A stretch of 64,000 nt of DNA from Dipylidium caninum (Eukaryota; Platyhelminthes; Cestoda; Cyclophyllidea; Dipylidiidae). Under the pieces are notes generated by a model. It ran no database searches. It saw nothing but the letters and a program-made list of their open reading frames with translations, and was not told the origin of the DNA. How positions within the stretch are numbered: position 1 is the stretch's first letter; each line of letters begins with the position of its first letter. The DNA lies in contig QEYB01000180.1 in assembly GCA_017562135.1 (NCBI GenBank), positions 744,001-808,000 of the forward strand, given 5' to 3'. Of this stretch, positions 1 to 11,317 are shown piece after piece. The position numbers were made by a program, and so were the translations under genes.

Positions 1-1
1 G

Positions 2-1978
2 ACTGGCTGGGTTCGGCAACACCTTCTTACCCCTCTGGCGCAGAACGAGCCCGGCGCCGTCTCCGAGAGTGAATTACTTCAGCAGATGCGAAGTTCCAAT
101 AAAATTTCCCTCCGGACCGATGACCAGAAGAGCGTCGTGTTGCCCTCAGTGAAAAGTCCCACCACCGAACCGGAGCCCATTAGTCCAGCCCACATTGATC
201 AGGAGCGCCTACGAACGTCATCTACTAAGTACTTGTTTCATATTAATGAAATTAACATTTCCTCACATTATTTTAAGAGTTTGGGTCTGACCACTGACTC
301 TCCTTAATATCCTTCACATTTATGTAGCTAAATAATGTGGCTGTTGGCCATTACCTCGGCAGTTTAGGAGATCTTTACCTTGTTAATAATTCATCTGTTA
401 GCAGAGGGACGTTTATGTCTCCTTGGTCTACTTACGTAAGGAGATTGAGTTGATTGAAATACACCTAATTTGAACACTTCTTTTTCATGCTCCTTCCTTT
501 TGGGTTGAAACTACTATGAGCATTCCCCTATTGACTGACGGTTTACGTGGCGACATAAAAGCTTGTAGTTCTTGTTGATTTCTCAATTCCCTACTCCCCT
601 TAGCATGCGTCACCGATTTTTGGGGCCAATGTTGTACCCACCCCGTGAAATCGCCTCGGAAGCGCCCGAATCGAAGGGTGGGTTACCCTCGGCCCACCTT
701 TACGCACTGTCCACTAACGGTTGCCATCTCTATGCGGCGGGACGCTGGGACAACCGCATCGCTGTTTACAGCACTCGGGCTTCCCGCCTGGACACTCTTG
801 TAACGACACCACACACGGACGTAATCACCGCTCTCGCTATTGACCCTGGCTGTTACCGGAAATCGTCGCAGAGGGGCTCGGCAGCGCAATACCTTATTAC
901 AGGGAGCCGCGACGGAACAGTCTGCGTCTGGAATTTCACCGCTTTCTCAGGTCGAATGGCGAAACAGGTGCGAACCGACCGGTCTCTTATCGAAAACTTT
1001 GAAGCAACGAAAAAATTGGAAACTGAAAGTGCAAAGAATAGAGCATATTCCAAAGGCAGCGTCTCTGATAGCAACAACGGAAATTGCGTCAATGCCTCTG
1101 ATGTCAGGACTGAGAGTTCAGACGGCTACCCCGTTGATATGCAGGAGGAAGTTGAGGCCTGTATTCAACCAGGAATGCCTTTTGATGATAGCACTTTGAA
1201 CTTTGGCTGCGGCTGCAAAGTAACTGATGGTAGCGGAGCCTCTGGCCGTAGGACTTCAATGACGAGTAGCAATTTCATCTCGGTCCCTACAACAGAAGTG
1301 GCCAAGGTGGTAAGACTCTTCCCTGCCGACGCAAGTGGGCAACCGATCTCCAACGTGGCTCTCTATCTGGCCTTGGACCTTGCGTTGAGTGCTCATTGCG
1401 GTTCGAATGTTATTCGGTTGCACGCGGTGAAACGGGGCGTATGGTCCCGGCAAATTAGGCTTCCCGAGTCAGCCACCGTCAACCACCTTCTAGTGCACTC
1501 TGTCTCCGTCTCCTTCTTGGTGCAGTGGAATGCGAAGGAGTCTCGGGAGCAGCAGCTACGTCTGGCACGATTCAGCATGAACGGAAGGTGCGTTGCAGAG
1601 ACGCCGGTGTTTCAAGAAGGTCACCTATCTTCGCCATCCCCAGCGAACACCCAAGTGACGCGAATGTTGGCAGCGTCGGTCTCACCCTCAGCCAATGCCA
1701 AGACAGTGGTTAACCACATTCTCCTCCTTGCGACATCCTCTGGACATTTAATCATGCGGGAGGCGGAGTCGCTGGTGCACTTACGAATATTCTCCATCGG
1801 GGCTCCAATTGTACACATGTCCACTACCTCGGCGGTTTACGGTGGAGGCACTAATATACTCCTCCTTTTGGCCGATGGCGCCTTTATTGTTGCCTATCCC
1901 GGTTTGACGGCCCCTCTCACCACCCTCACGTCGGTTGCAACGACGAAGGAAGCGGAAGTACTCGCAAGGCATACCTGA
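2..1978 (+). CDS. BEACH/WD40 protein of the neurobeachin/LRBA/NBEAL family, 3' end (partial)
   Basis: C-terminal part of a large scaffold protein of the neurobeachin/LRBA/NBEAL family, whose members act in vesicle traffic and receptor sorting. Exon 1 is open from base 2 to 228 (donor at 229). The last exon runs 604-1978 after an acceptor at 602-603. The two join in phase through a split Asn codon. Visible WD40 repeats include AAGRWDNRIAVYST and YLITGSRDGTVCVWNF, which match the family pattern of a WD repeat followed by SGSRDTT-type residues. The segment IRLHAVKRGVW and the end LLLLADGAFIVAYPG resemble the NBEAL1/2 C-terminus more than NBEA. A Ser/Asn/Glu-rich insert of about 110 residues separates two WD repeats. 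BEACH and PH domains would lie upstream of the window. No AATAAA was seen close after the stop. Family assignment is firm; the subfamily is uncertain. Confidence 0.8.
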
Positions 1979-4885
1979 CTGTGATCTGGAGGTTACATTA
2001 TAATCTCCATTTTGTGATCTTGTTATTTGGCCTTGGTTTATGTTTGGATCCTTCTTTTCTAATAACCGATTTTGTACCATAAAAACAAACTCATTTATGG
2101 CGTAATGCCGGAAGTACACTTTCTAAATTCCAAACTCATAGTCGTTTTCTAATGAGACTTATCAACCTGATTAACCTGGCCCGTACTTGTCCATTGGTGG
2201 TCCCACCTTTTTCCTAGACGCCTTCCTCGTTAAAACCTACAATTCCGTGGTTATTATTACAAACAGCCCATGAAATTCGAGTCCTTTGTGGCCCAGAATT
2301 CCAAGTAACATATGCGATTCTTGAAATACTACTTTAGGAGCTGTTGTTTTTGTGTTTATCTGACTGCATTTGATCAAAACACTTCATGCGGTCTTGCGAT
2401 GAATCGCAAAACTTTGTGTAAAGTTAAGACGTGTAATTCCGCAATAGCCTCCTTCTAACTTGGTCGTCCATTATCATTCCGCAATTTTAAAATTGATATC
2501 GCATTTCTAAAGTGCAGTGTCTTGATATTTTTAGGAGGCTTGAGTTTGCTCTTAAGCGCGAGACTTATGGGATTACAGTAGGAAGAAACGGATACGCTAG
2601 GCGTCCCTGGGAGGTGATATTACTTGTAAGTGAGGCAGGCGAGCGGCACAAAATCCCTCTCTGCGTGCGATTCTTCGACAACTGCCATTTTATGGCGTGG
2701 AGTTATTCAGTCGTGGCCTTTACACCATGACATCAGTTGCAGGATTTTAATGAATGTCGATTGTTTCTCGAAAATGCATATCACCTTAGCGGAAGGTGGC
2801 AAAATATGGAAGCTTTGAAACAAAACTCAGGAAGGAACGATGTCGTTCGCCTCGTCGCAGGTGAGGTAGTTGGACACGATTGCGGCGCACCCACGGCGCC
2901 TGCCGGCGAGGCTGCGCTGAGGCGGAGGCGGAGGCAGCCTGCGCCGGTAGTCGCACAAGTGCGGAAGGCGTGCGAGAGGGGCGCGTGGGGAGGCTGCCGT
3001 TGAGCAGGGAAGAACAGGCGGCGCTTGAGGAAATCGTCGCGTAGTTTGTCTACTCGGTTGTGGGCTCCCAGTGTGGCGTCAGCTGAGTCTTCGAACCCTC
3101 AATACTCCCCGCCTACTTCTGTTTTGTGTCCTGAAGTAGCAATTGCTCCAGCAAATCCTTCTCCGAAGTGGTAACATCTGAGAAGGAAAAGTTCTCCCTA
3201 TTACGTCTGATTCAAATCATCACCAAATCTACTCGTTGCCTTAACCTCTGATATCTTATTTCGTTGTCGTTGATCTCCACTTGTTTTTATGCCTATAAAA
3301 TTTAGAAAAAGAAGCCTAGGAATGGGGGCCTTTATGCGTGCGTGGGGCATAATTTAAATTCAAGAACATTTCGTCGCTTTAGTCTGTGAATACTCGAAGA
3401 AGCAACCGTCATGGTGCGTCGAAATGCAGTCTACTAGGCGATAACATTTGCCCTCCCTAATCACAGTAAATCGACAGGCTGGAGAATGCTATAGCGCCTC
3501 TGCAAATTCCCCTTGTTTTACGTATGCTGGGACCACGAATTGTGGGGAAAATTTGGATGTGTGAGTCCCAAACGGATTTCTTAAATATGGGGGAACCAGC
3601 CCATTCGCGTAGGTCGATCGCCTGCCATTCCTTCAAAAAACAAAGCATTTCAACTTGACAGCGGGACAGAGGAGCATAGCAATAAGGGGTCGGACAGAAG
3701 ACAAAATGGCATTTTTTGCTGACGATAGAACATGTGGATTGACCTTCAGTATGCTTTAGAAGGGACGAAACTTTTAACATCTGGTAAAAATAATCAGATC
3801 CCCGGAGAAGGAAGAGCGGCCAAATGGTCCCAGTTGTGCGCAAAGTCCTTATTATTTCCGGTGAAAACGTGTCCATTTCTTACGCATCTGGATGGCGGCG
3901 TGGCGAGACCAGAAGTAAAGGCGATGGTAAAGATTATGTGTATGTGTACATTCATTTCGTAATTCAGGCCCTCAAACCACCACATTTGTGCACTTCTGCA
4001 TTCTTTTCATATTAATGAAGACAGACAGTCCGTGAAACACCGCTACAAACTCACTTTCAGCTGATCTGCGCAAACTTTTGTGGCAAAGTCTTTTTTCTCT
4101 GATGGGTCAGAGTTTGTTCCCAGACCTCGTGTGACCACGCGTGGGGATAAAGTTGAAAGCCGCAGGTAAGGGAATGAGCAACGGCGAAATTGTCCCATGC
4201 CTTAGACACCTTTCAGTGTCATATGGTGATGGTTCAGCGTGTTTGCTTGCATAACAGTCGTTCAGCCTCGCTTGTGTTTCGGTTAAACTTGGTTGAAATG
4301 GCAACGCGGCCATCTCCCGAGACGCCCAAAACTACTCCGGTGGGCCAAATGCAACAAAATAAACCGCATGTGTCGTGACCTATTACTGTATATTTTCTTT
4401 TTCCCTTGGCGGTTACACTACTGGTGCTACCCATTGAGAGCCTTGGTATAAGCTTGCGTGAGCCAGAGGATGGGCCGTTCCCATTTGGGGCGGATCATTG
4501 CCTGTTCAAGGTGTTGGTGTGCGTCATTCCACAGCTCGGAGGCGACTACAATCGCCAGAAGAAGAGGAAAAAGAAAAAGCAGAAAAGGAAAAAGAACTTA
4601 GAGACGAAAATAAAGGCATTAAACCGGCGAGGCACAAGTCAGCCAGGCCGCCAGCCAGACAGCAGGCAGCCAATGAGCTGGCGGCCTCGTGTTATTGGCC
4701 GAGTGCGTTCATAACGGGGAGTTGATTGGCCGCGAGGAGGACGAAACGCTGCCGCTGCGTCCGCGCACACCTCTCCGCCTCGCCGAATGAGTTAACACTC
4801 GCACGCGCCCCTACACAAGCGCGCCGCGTCCTCCCGTGGTAAAATGGAGTATACTTGATAAATAGGGACCAGAGGACTTCTCAAG
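1979..4885. other. Intergenic region with GC-rich patches
   Basis: About 2.9 kb between the WD40 gene and the sFRP start. A CpG-rich patch lies at about 2860-3010 and another from about 4620 to 4850. Short ORFs here (for example 3457-3876 on the minus strand) show no recognisable domain and no splice context. Nothing else supported. Confidence 0.5.
4670..4850 (+). promoter_or_regulatory. Probable promoter of the sFRP gene with three CCAAT boxes
   Basis: A CpG-rich block directly upstream of the sFRP start codon holds a CCAAT box at 4670-4674 and two inverted copies (ATTGG) at 4694-4698 and 4725-4729. Both inverted copies sit in the repeated context ATTGGCC. No clear TATA box was seen. CCAAT clusters of this kind are typical NF-Y sites in animal promoters. 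The promoter role is inferred from position and composition. Confidence 0.45.
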
Positions 4886-7800
4886 ATGCGCAAACTGGTG
4901 CTGATCTTATCACTATTAGTAGTTCTGGCCTACTCGGAGGGCGCAGCCTTCCTTTCCAAGTGGCTGCTCAGCCCTCTTGGTCGCCGACAGAACCCCGGCT
5001 CCCTCTGGCAGTGTCCCACCCTCCCACCCGACATGACTTACTGTTCCCATGCCGCCTCTTCTCCGGAGTCCATCCAGGAAGCCAACGTGTGGATAGCCCT
5101 TCTCAGCTCACATTGCCATCCCCAGGCCATGAAGTTCGTCTGCACCGTCCATAACCCCGTCTGTTTGCATTCTCACCAAGTCATGCCGATCCTGCCCTGC
5201 CGTGAGTTCTGCGATGAGGTGCGCGTGGCCTGCGTGTCGAGGATGTATCTCTTCGGATTTAAGTGGCCTCATCAGGTGAACTGTGAACGTTTTCCCAGCG
5301 AGGAGACCAGCATGTGCGTGAGCTCCAGGAGAGAGTCAGGTAGGCAAGTAAGATTTTCGCCCACACTTACCGTCTCCATTCGACAAGTACAAGGGCAGTG
5401 GAAAAATAGGGGAGGAATCAACCAACGGTAACTTGTGATTCTTTCAAAGTGTTTGAGAGTGAACTATTCACTGATATTAAGTCACTAATTATGATACGTG
5501 ACCCCCATTAATTCATTAGTCAGGAAAGTGAAAACTCGCCGGCGCGATTGTTTAAGGACGCTACCAAAATTAATCATGGGACGTGGCTAGTCTGATAAAT
5601 GAAACTGGCAAAAAAGGAAAGAATTGGAGGCCTGAATTTCCTTAACATCAAAGGAATTTTACACCGCGGAACGAATGAGGCAGCTCTGAGACGTCGCAGA
5701 GACGTTGCCAACGCAGAGAACAAATCACGGAGAAGGAAAAACGAGACCATGGAACGAGACACATGGCACAGTAAGTTGTCCGAAGGGACGAGCGTAGACG
5801 GCACAAGCGACTTCCCTCATATCCGGGACCGGCTTGGGTCGGCCGGCTCCAGGGCCGACGACTTGCAAAAGGGACACAGAGGAATTTAGGTGAAAGGGGT
5901 GAACCGCATTCGAGAGACCTCACAAACCTCTACATCTTCTGTCGTTCCTTCTGTAGGTTGCGGTTCGTCCATAAACGAAAGGTGCGTCAGGCTCACATAC
6001 CTCACAGGGGAATGGCCTCTGGTTCGTTTCACTGCGCATGGAAAGTTCTGGTGTAACCCGCAAACGGCAGGTCACTTGCCGGCATAAGTTATCCGGGCCT
6101 TCGTGTAGCCGACATTCGAAGCCTCATGGTGGAGGGCGTGGTTTATTCGCACTAAGTGGAGGCCTGGAGATAGATGAGAGACAAAAGTTATGTGCGCGGG
6201 AGCTTCGATTGCGCACAAGTCATCTTCCCTGTCCCCGTCACATAAAGTGTAATAATGAAGACAAAAGGTGAGGTAGACGGCCGTGTGGGGAAAGGCATTT
6301 GTACAGAAAGGCAATGCTGTCCACAAATAGAAGTTATTAAAGGCGGAACTCCGGGTGCGTGCATACGCAACTGCCGCTCTCCGTGCTGCGGAGCAGCATT
6401 TGTTAGGTCCGTTGGAGACATTTGCAACACCAACCCGTGAGGACGCATGCGATGGTTGCGTGTGGTCTTCCTCACCACTTACCAACCGCCTATTTAAACG
6501 CAAGACCGCATTTGAAGCCCCATATCGAATAAAAATTGGACGTAACTGAAGGTGTTATTGCCACGACAGTGAGGACGCCCTGACAACACGTCGCGTCCGC
6601 CGCACTGAGGTTGTCGGTCGAGAGGCGTTTGTAGTCAGCGATCAAAAGGGGGTGGCACAAGAAGCGGGAGGCTCGAGAGAAGTCCACCGTCGCGAATCAC
6701 CACCCGTCCGTTCGTGCTGCCACTCGTTTGTGGTGCTGACGAGGACGGCATCGGAGGAGTCTGCACACCACTGCACACCGCTGGCCCTGCGTGCGGCAAC
6801 CCCTTCGCCTCGCCCTCCATCGCAACGCCTTGCCGCGGTGCGGGGCATCAGGCCCCTCGCCAATGCGCCCGAGGTTCCACTCACGTGGCCATTCGCGCGT
6901 TGTGTCTGTGCATTCCAACCTGATAAAACACTCACGCAGGAGTGCCCAAGTGTCACTCTATTTGCAGTGGATTCCCCGATAAAAACGGCAGTCCTAAAAA
7001 ATGAAATAGTGACTCGAACAGGTAACAAGCTGTAGGTTTATCACACGTGAAACTCCCTAATCCTGTGTTTAACCCACGGACTGAGATGAAATGTCAGTCC
7101 GTGCTATGCTGGGAACGGACGGAAGGTACTGACTCAAACTTTGCAGGGTTCCTTGGCACTCATGATGCTTTGCCTTTTTAATTCATCTAAAAATTTCTCT
7201 CCTCGATAACCAGTTCTTGCTGCATACAACCTGGGAGCAAGTTTGATCCACGGTAAAGGTGACCGCTCCTGAACGCCTAAGCCCCGCGGGCTTGGGCCGA
7301 TAAAGGGAGCAGCACCACGCTCCAGTTGCCGGTGGAGGCGACCACTGAGCTGCGACCTCTTCCATAATCCCCGGAAGTTGGCCGCCTCCCGCTATAACTG
7401 TGGCCTTTCCAGGAACTTTTATCTTTAGGACGCCTCCAAGAAGGAGGAAAGTCGCATGTCCTGCGTGCGGTAAATAATGACCAATATTTCATTCCACACC
7501 CTGATTTCCTTCACATTTTAACAATACTGTCGCTAAGTGAAAGGTCCTTTTGTGAAGGAATCCGCCATCGTGGTGGGGATGATCTTCTCGGAACATGACC
7601 CTTCGTTAAGGAGGGGAGGGGGGTAGGGGGGAGGACGCCAACCTCAACAAGGCGGGGAATGGACAACACTCACGTCCGGCCGCAAGCTCTCGTGCGACTG
7701 CCAAAAGATGAGACTGCCCGGCAGTTCGCCTTAACGCACGGGGAAGTGCACTTTGTTGTTACACAGGGGTTAAACTCCTAAATCAAATCGTCGTCAGGTC

Positions 7801-10800
7801 CATCTACCCGCGGGGCAGGCGATCCTGTCGATTGCACACTTGGTTCCGCAAATGGGTCTCCGGTGGGATCTTCCTTGCCGAAAATTCTAGCACAGGAATT
7901 AGTAGAGCAGAGACTGTTGCCTAAAAAATTCACCTGCCAACTTACTGACTGCCCTTCGTTGTAGTGACCTGCACTCCGTGTGACCAGGAGGCGAGCAGGG
8001 AGAACATTGTCAGGAGGTACTGTCAGGCAGATGTGGGTGAGTTTTAGTGCGTTCTGGGATTAATTCAAAAATCTATTGGCATAAGCATGCACGATTTGTC
8101 ACGTCGCGGCCCGAGATTCCCAACCTGGCAGTTAATTTGACAAAGCGTCCACAAATACTTCACTGGCTCCCACCGCGTCATCCAGCCAATATGGCCAAGT
8201 GCTGACGTCAAACGCAACACGCCGCAGGCTCATGGTGCCGCTCCGAATGGGGCGGTGGACGGAACCGCCGGCGCTCTTGTCGGGACCAGACTAGTGACTC
8301 GGTGGACGCAGAAGGGGATAAAAGGGCCCGTGCTTTCCTAAAGAATCGCAGGCTTATTTTTCCACCAGACTGCCCACACCGCGCGTTCCGCGACTCGAAG
8401 GAAACAACTGACGCCTCATAAGGCGGTCCACATGCGGGAATATTGTAAAGGGCGGCAAGATCTGAAAAACGAACTGAATCCAATAAATAACTCATGTGTT
8501 CAGTGCCCAACTACACGCCGCTCGCGAATAAGGCTCGCTTTCGAGTCGGCACCTCCCGGCTTTGGGGGTCCGCGGGGCGATGCCGGGAACGGAGTGCTGT
8601 CGACGTGGGACCCACTGCGTTTGCCCTGGAGCCGCAGAAACACCAAAATTAACGGGAAGCTTTCAGTGACTGCCCAAGCTGGTTTCCACTGCCCCGAAGA
8701 ATAAGCGATTGTTTACCCATTCTCTCCATGTCTGACGTGATGTTCCAATTCCAGTCGAGGCAGACATGCGATTTCCGTGGATCTTAGGTTATTCCAAGTC
8801 ACATCTCCTGAACGCCAATGGACTCCCGTTATCATCGCGTTGCGAGAATGAAGTCTCGTTGCAGCCCGTGTTTACATCACTGGCGCAATGAATTTGCGCT
8901 GCAGGCGTAAAGCCACATTACTGAGTCTACTAATGAAAGCACGCTAGTAGTTAGACGCTTTTGGAAAACAGTGCAATCTCCTCTCATCCCCTGTTAGTCG
9001 TGGCATTGCATTAATAATCACCGGTCGCTAGTTTGTCAGCCGGGTCCCTCATTCTGAAACGATGCGTTTTGCCTCGGCAGCCTGCGGGCCGGCAAGAGGG
9101 CGGCCTCGCGCCCCGGGGCCAGCGCTCGTGTCTCCCGGTCGGCCGTTTGTGACACAAACCACCTTATCGTCCAAGTATTTCGCGAGTTTTCCCCGGTTGC
9201 GGAGGCACGACAATATGATTGTCACCTTCGTGGTGATTCATGAGTGTGGGGAAACATTGGTTGTTGTGTGTCAGGGTAACACGAATCTTTATGCGAGTCG
9301 TCTTTTTTCACTATCAACAAGAAATACACAAAAAGAAAATATTCCTGCAGAAATCCGTGCACTCTAGCGCGAGATCAAATTTTTTAAATGGCGACTTGAT
9401 TGTGTATTTCAGGGCTTCAGCACTGAAGCCTGCATAAAGTATGCGCAGCATCTCACTTCTTGGCAAACGTCTGTAAAAATAAAAATTACGCTGCACTTCA
9501 GCCACTGGATGGCGGTCTAAACCAGACCGTAAATGCACAGGGAAGCGAAGAGACAGCGAGGTAAACACCAAAAGACAGCGTCATTCAGCCATGCCCCCAA
9601 TTGCTCTGCGATGAAGATCGGGTCTGGCCAAGAGACTGATGCACCGTAATTGTTGCATTACAGTGTTAAAGAGCCAAATATCGGGAGTGACGGCCTTCGG
9701 CAACACATCCAGTCTCCTGGTCAATTTAGACCGAATTTCAGAACAGCTTCTGCCCCAGCCACTCGCGCCTTCGCCAGACAACGCGAAACCAAGTGGCCAA
9801 TTCACCTCCTCCACCGGCTTCGTTGACACCAACGATGAGAGGTTCTTGTTGCTCAGTGAAGCCAGACGCCCGAAACACGCATTCGACCTAGCCGAGGGGG
9901 CAGCTGCCATGGTGGCTCAGGAGCAAGCGGACCACTTGGCGCACGTCCCTCCCACAGCAACCTCAACAAACCCGCGGCCGCCGGTGGCTCTTGGAGCCGA
10001 CGGCGCCGGCGGTGTTACGAGGCCCGAAAAGTCCGAACGAAGGTGGCGCGCACTAATTATGCCCTTAAGGTACATTTCTCTACCGGCACCAAGTACACTA
10101 GTTATTATTATATTTAAGGAAACGCAGACGAGAAGATAAACTTGCGGGAAGGTCAGCAATGAGACGGCGACGTGACAGACGCTCCTCCTTCGTTCACCTT
10201 CCCTTGGCAAGGGAAACCCCATGGGGCCAGAGCATGCTGTTGGAATGTGCAGGGTGTCCACTGCAGCTGCCCACTTCACCGATGGCACCGAATTCAGCCA
10301 CGCGTTGGTTGGTCATGGCAAAGAGGTTGGACAGGTCCCGTCTAAACTTGACCGTCGCGTCACCGTCGATGCAGGTAAGGCGTCGTGCCGTGGTCTCTTC
10401 GCTGTGCAGCCTAAAGGCGGACCAACCATTGCGGTGGAAGTATTAATGAATTCTACACACTGGCAAAGTGCACGTATAAACTACGGCACATTGGAAAAAG
10501 GCACCAAATCGCAGAAAGACCTGGCCACAGTTGCTGTCTTGGCGCGCCACTCGCATAAGGACTAGAGTGGCAAGTGAGGCAACGACACAAGGAGGTCTGA
10601 TGGGTGTGAAAAACAGTTCATCACCAAACTCTACAGGGTCGGTGATATCTAGGTGGGAAAAAAATAGGGACTAGCTAATGATGGCGGTCAGACCACGTAC
10701 GAAATTGTCTCGGCAAGGCTTTGTCCAGGTTAGAGACAACTGGCTCATTGAAAGCTATTAAAATTCCTCAGATAACCTCATTGATGGCCTGGCAGAAGGA

Positions 10801-11317
10801 TGCTCCAGAATTCCGTGATGCTCTTCGAGACATTCGCACCATACCCCGAGCCATACTTTGCAATCCCAATGCAAAGGTCGAGTTGAACTTAGATGGCTTT
10901 CATCGTGGCGAAACGACTACACCATCTCCAGCACCTCGGTTGCAGTCCGCTCGAACAAGCTGGAGTAGACAGGGATGGGTAACACAACGAAGTCGCTCTC
11001 AACCGGCGTGGAGTCTACCGGCCCCATTTGAGGGCCTATTTCAGAATGATGCAGCTGCCGGGAATCGAAGAACAAAACAACAGCGAAAAAAAATGCATAG
11101 GCGACGCAACCAGTCGGGCCAAAGGCAAGCCGGTGGCTTCGTCAAGGCGAAAGGGAAACAGAGAGACGAGGAAAGGAGGGAGCGTCGCCGACGTCGGAGA
11201 AAGGCGAGGGAGGAGAAACTGGCGCGCATGACTCCTCAGCAAAGAGACGCATGGCGGGCACAACGACGCGCCCGCAGAGCGCGAAGGCAGATGGCGAAGC
11301 TGCACCAAATGTCCTAG
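4886..11317 (+). CDS. Secreted frizzled-related protein (sFRP)
   Basis: Secreted Wnt-binding modulator. Exon 1 (4886-5347) encodes a signal peptide (residues 1-19, MRKLVLILSLLVVLAYSEG) and a complete Frizzled cysteine-rich domain with ten cysteines at 43, 53, 77, 86, 93, 105, 109, 116, 133 and 144, including the LPCREFCDEVRVAC core. The donor at 5348 is GTAAGA, phase 0. The best continuation is 10772-11317, after acceptor AAATTCCTCAG, also phase 0, ending at TAG. The joined product is 335 residues, close to the usual sFRP length. The second exon contributes an unconserved segment and a very basic tail (runs such as RRERRRRRRKAREEK). No netrin-like (NTR) domain is visible. A 5.4-kb intron separates the exons and could hide a further exon. 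The CRD is certain; the second exon is probable. A Frizzled receptor is unlikely because no seven-TM region was found. Confidence 0.7.
5348..10771 (+). other. Large intron of the sFRP gene
   Basis: About 5.4 kb without a recognised exon. It holds CpG-rich stretches at about 6560-6900 and 9060-9150, and a G-rich tract at 7611-7640 (runs of four, six and six G). Long ORFs at 9639-10139 (+) and 9581-9910 (-) overlap each other and match no family I know. A skipped small exon cannot be excluded. Confidence 0.4.

Noticed and set aside
5599..5889. 96-codon Lys/Arg-rich ORF downstream of the CRD exon
   Set aside because: Not in a phase that joins the CRD exon with credible splice sites, and no sFRP similarity.
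6642..7035. Overlapping ORFs of about 127 codons on both strands
   Set aside because: Long only because the block is GC-rich; no domain, no splice context and no codon bias that I can see.
7606..7640. Possible G-quadruplex
   Set aside because: Only three runs of three or more G are clear, so the standard four-run pattern is not met.
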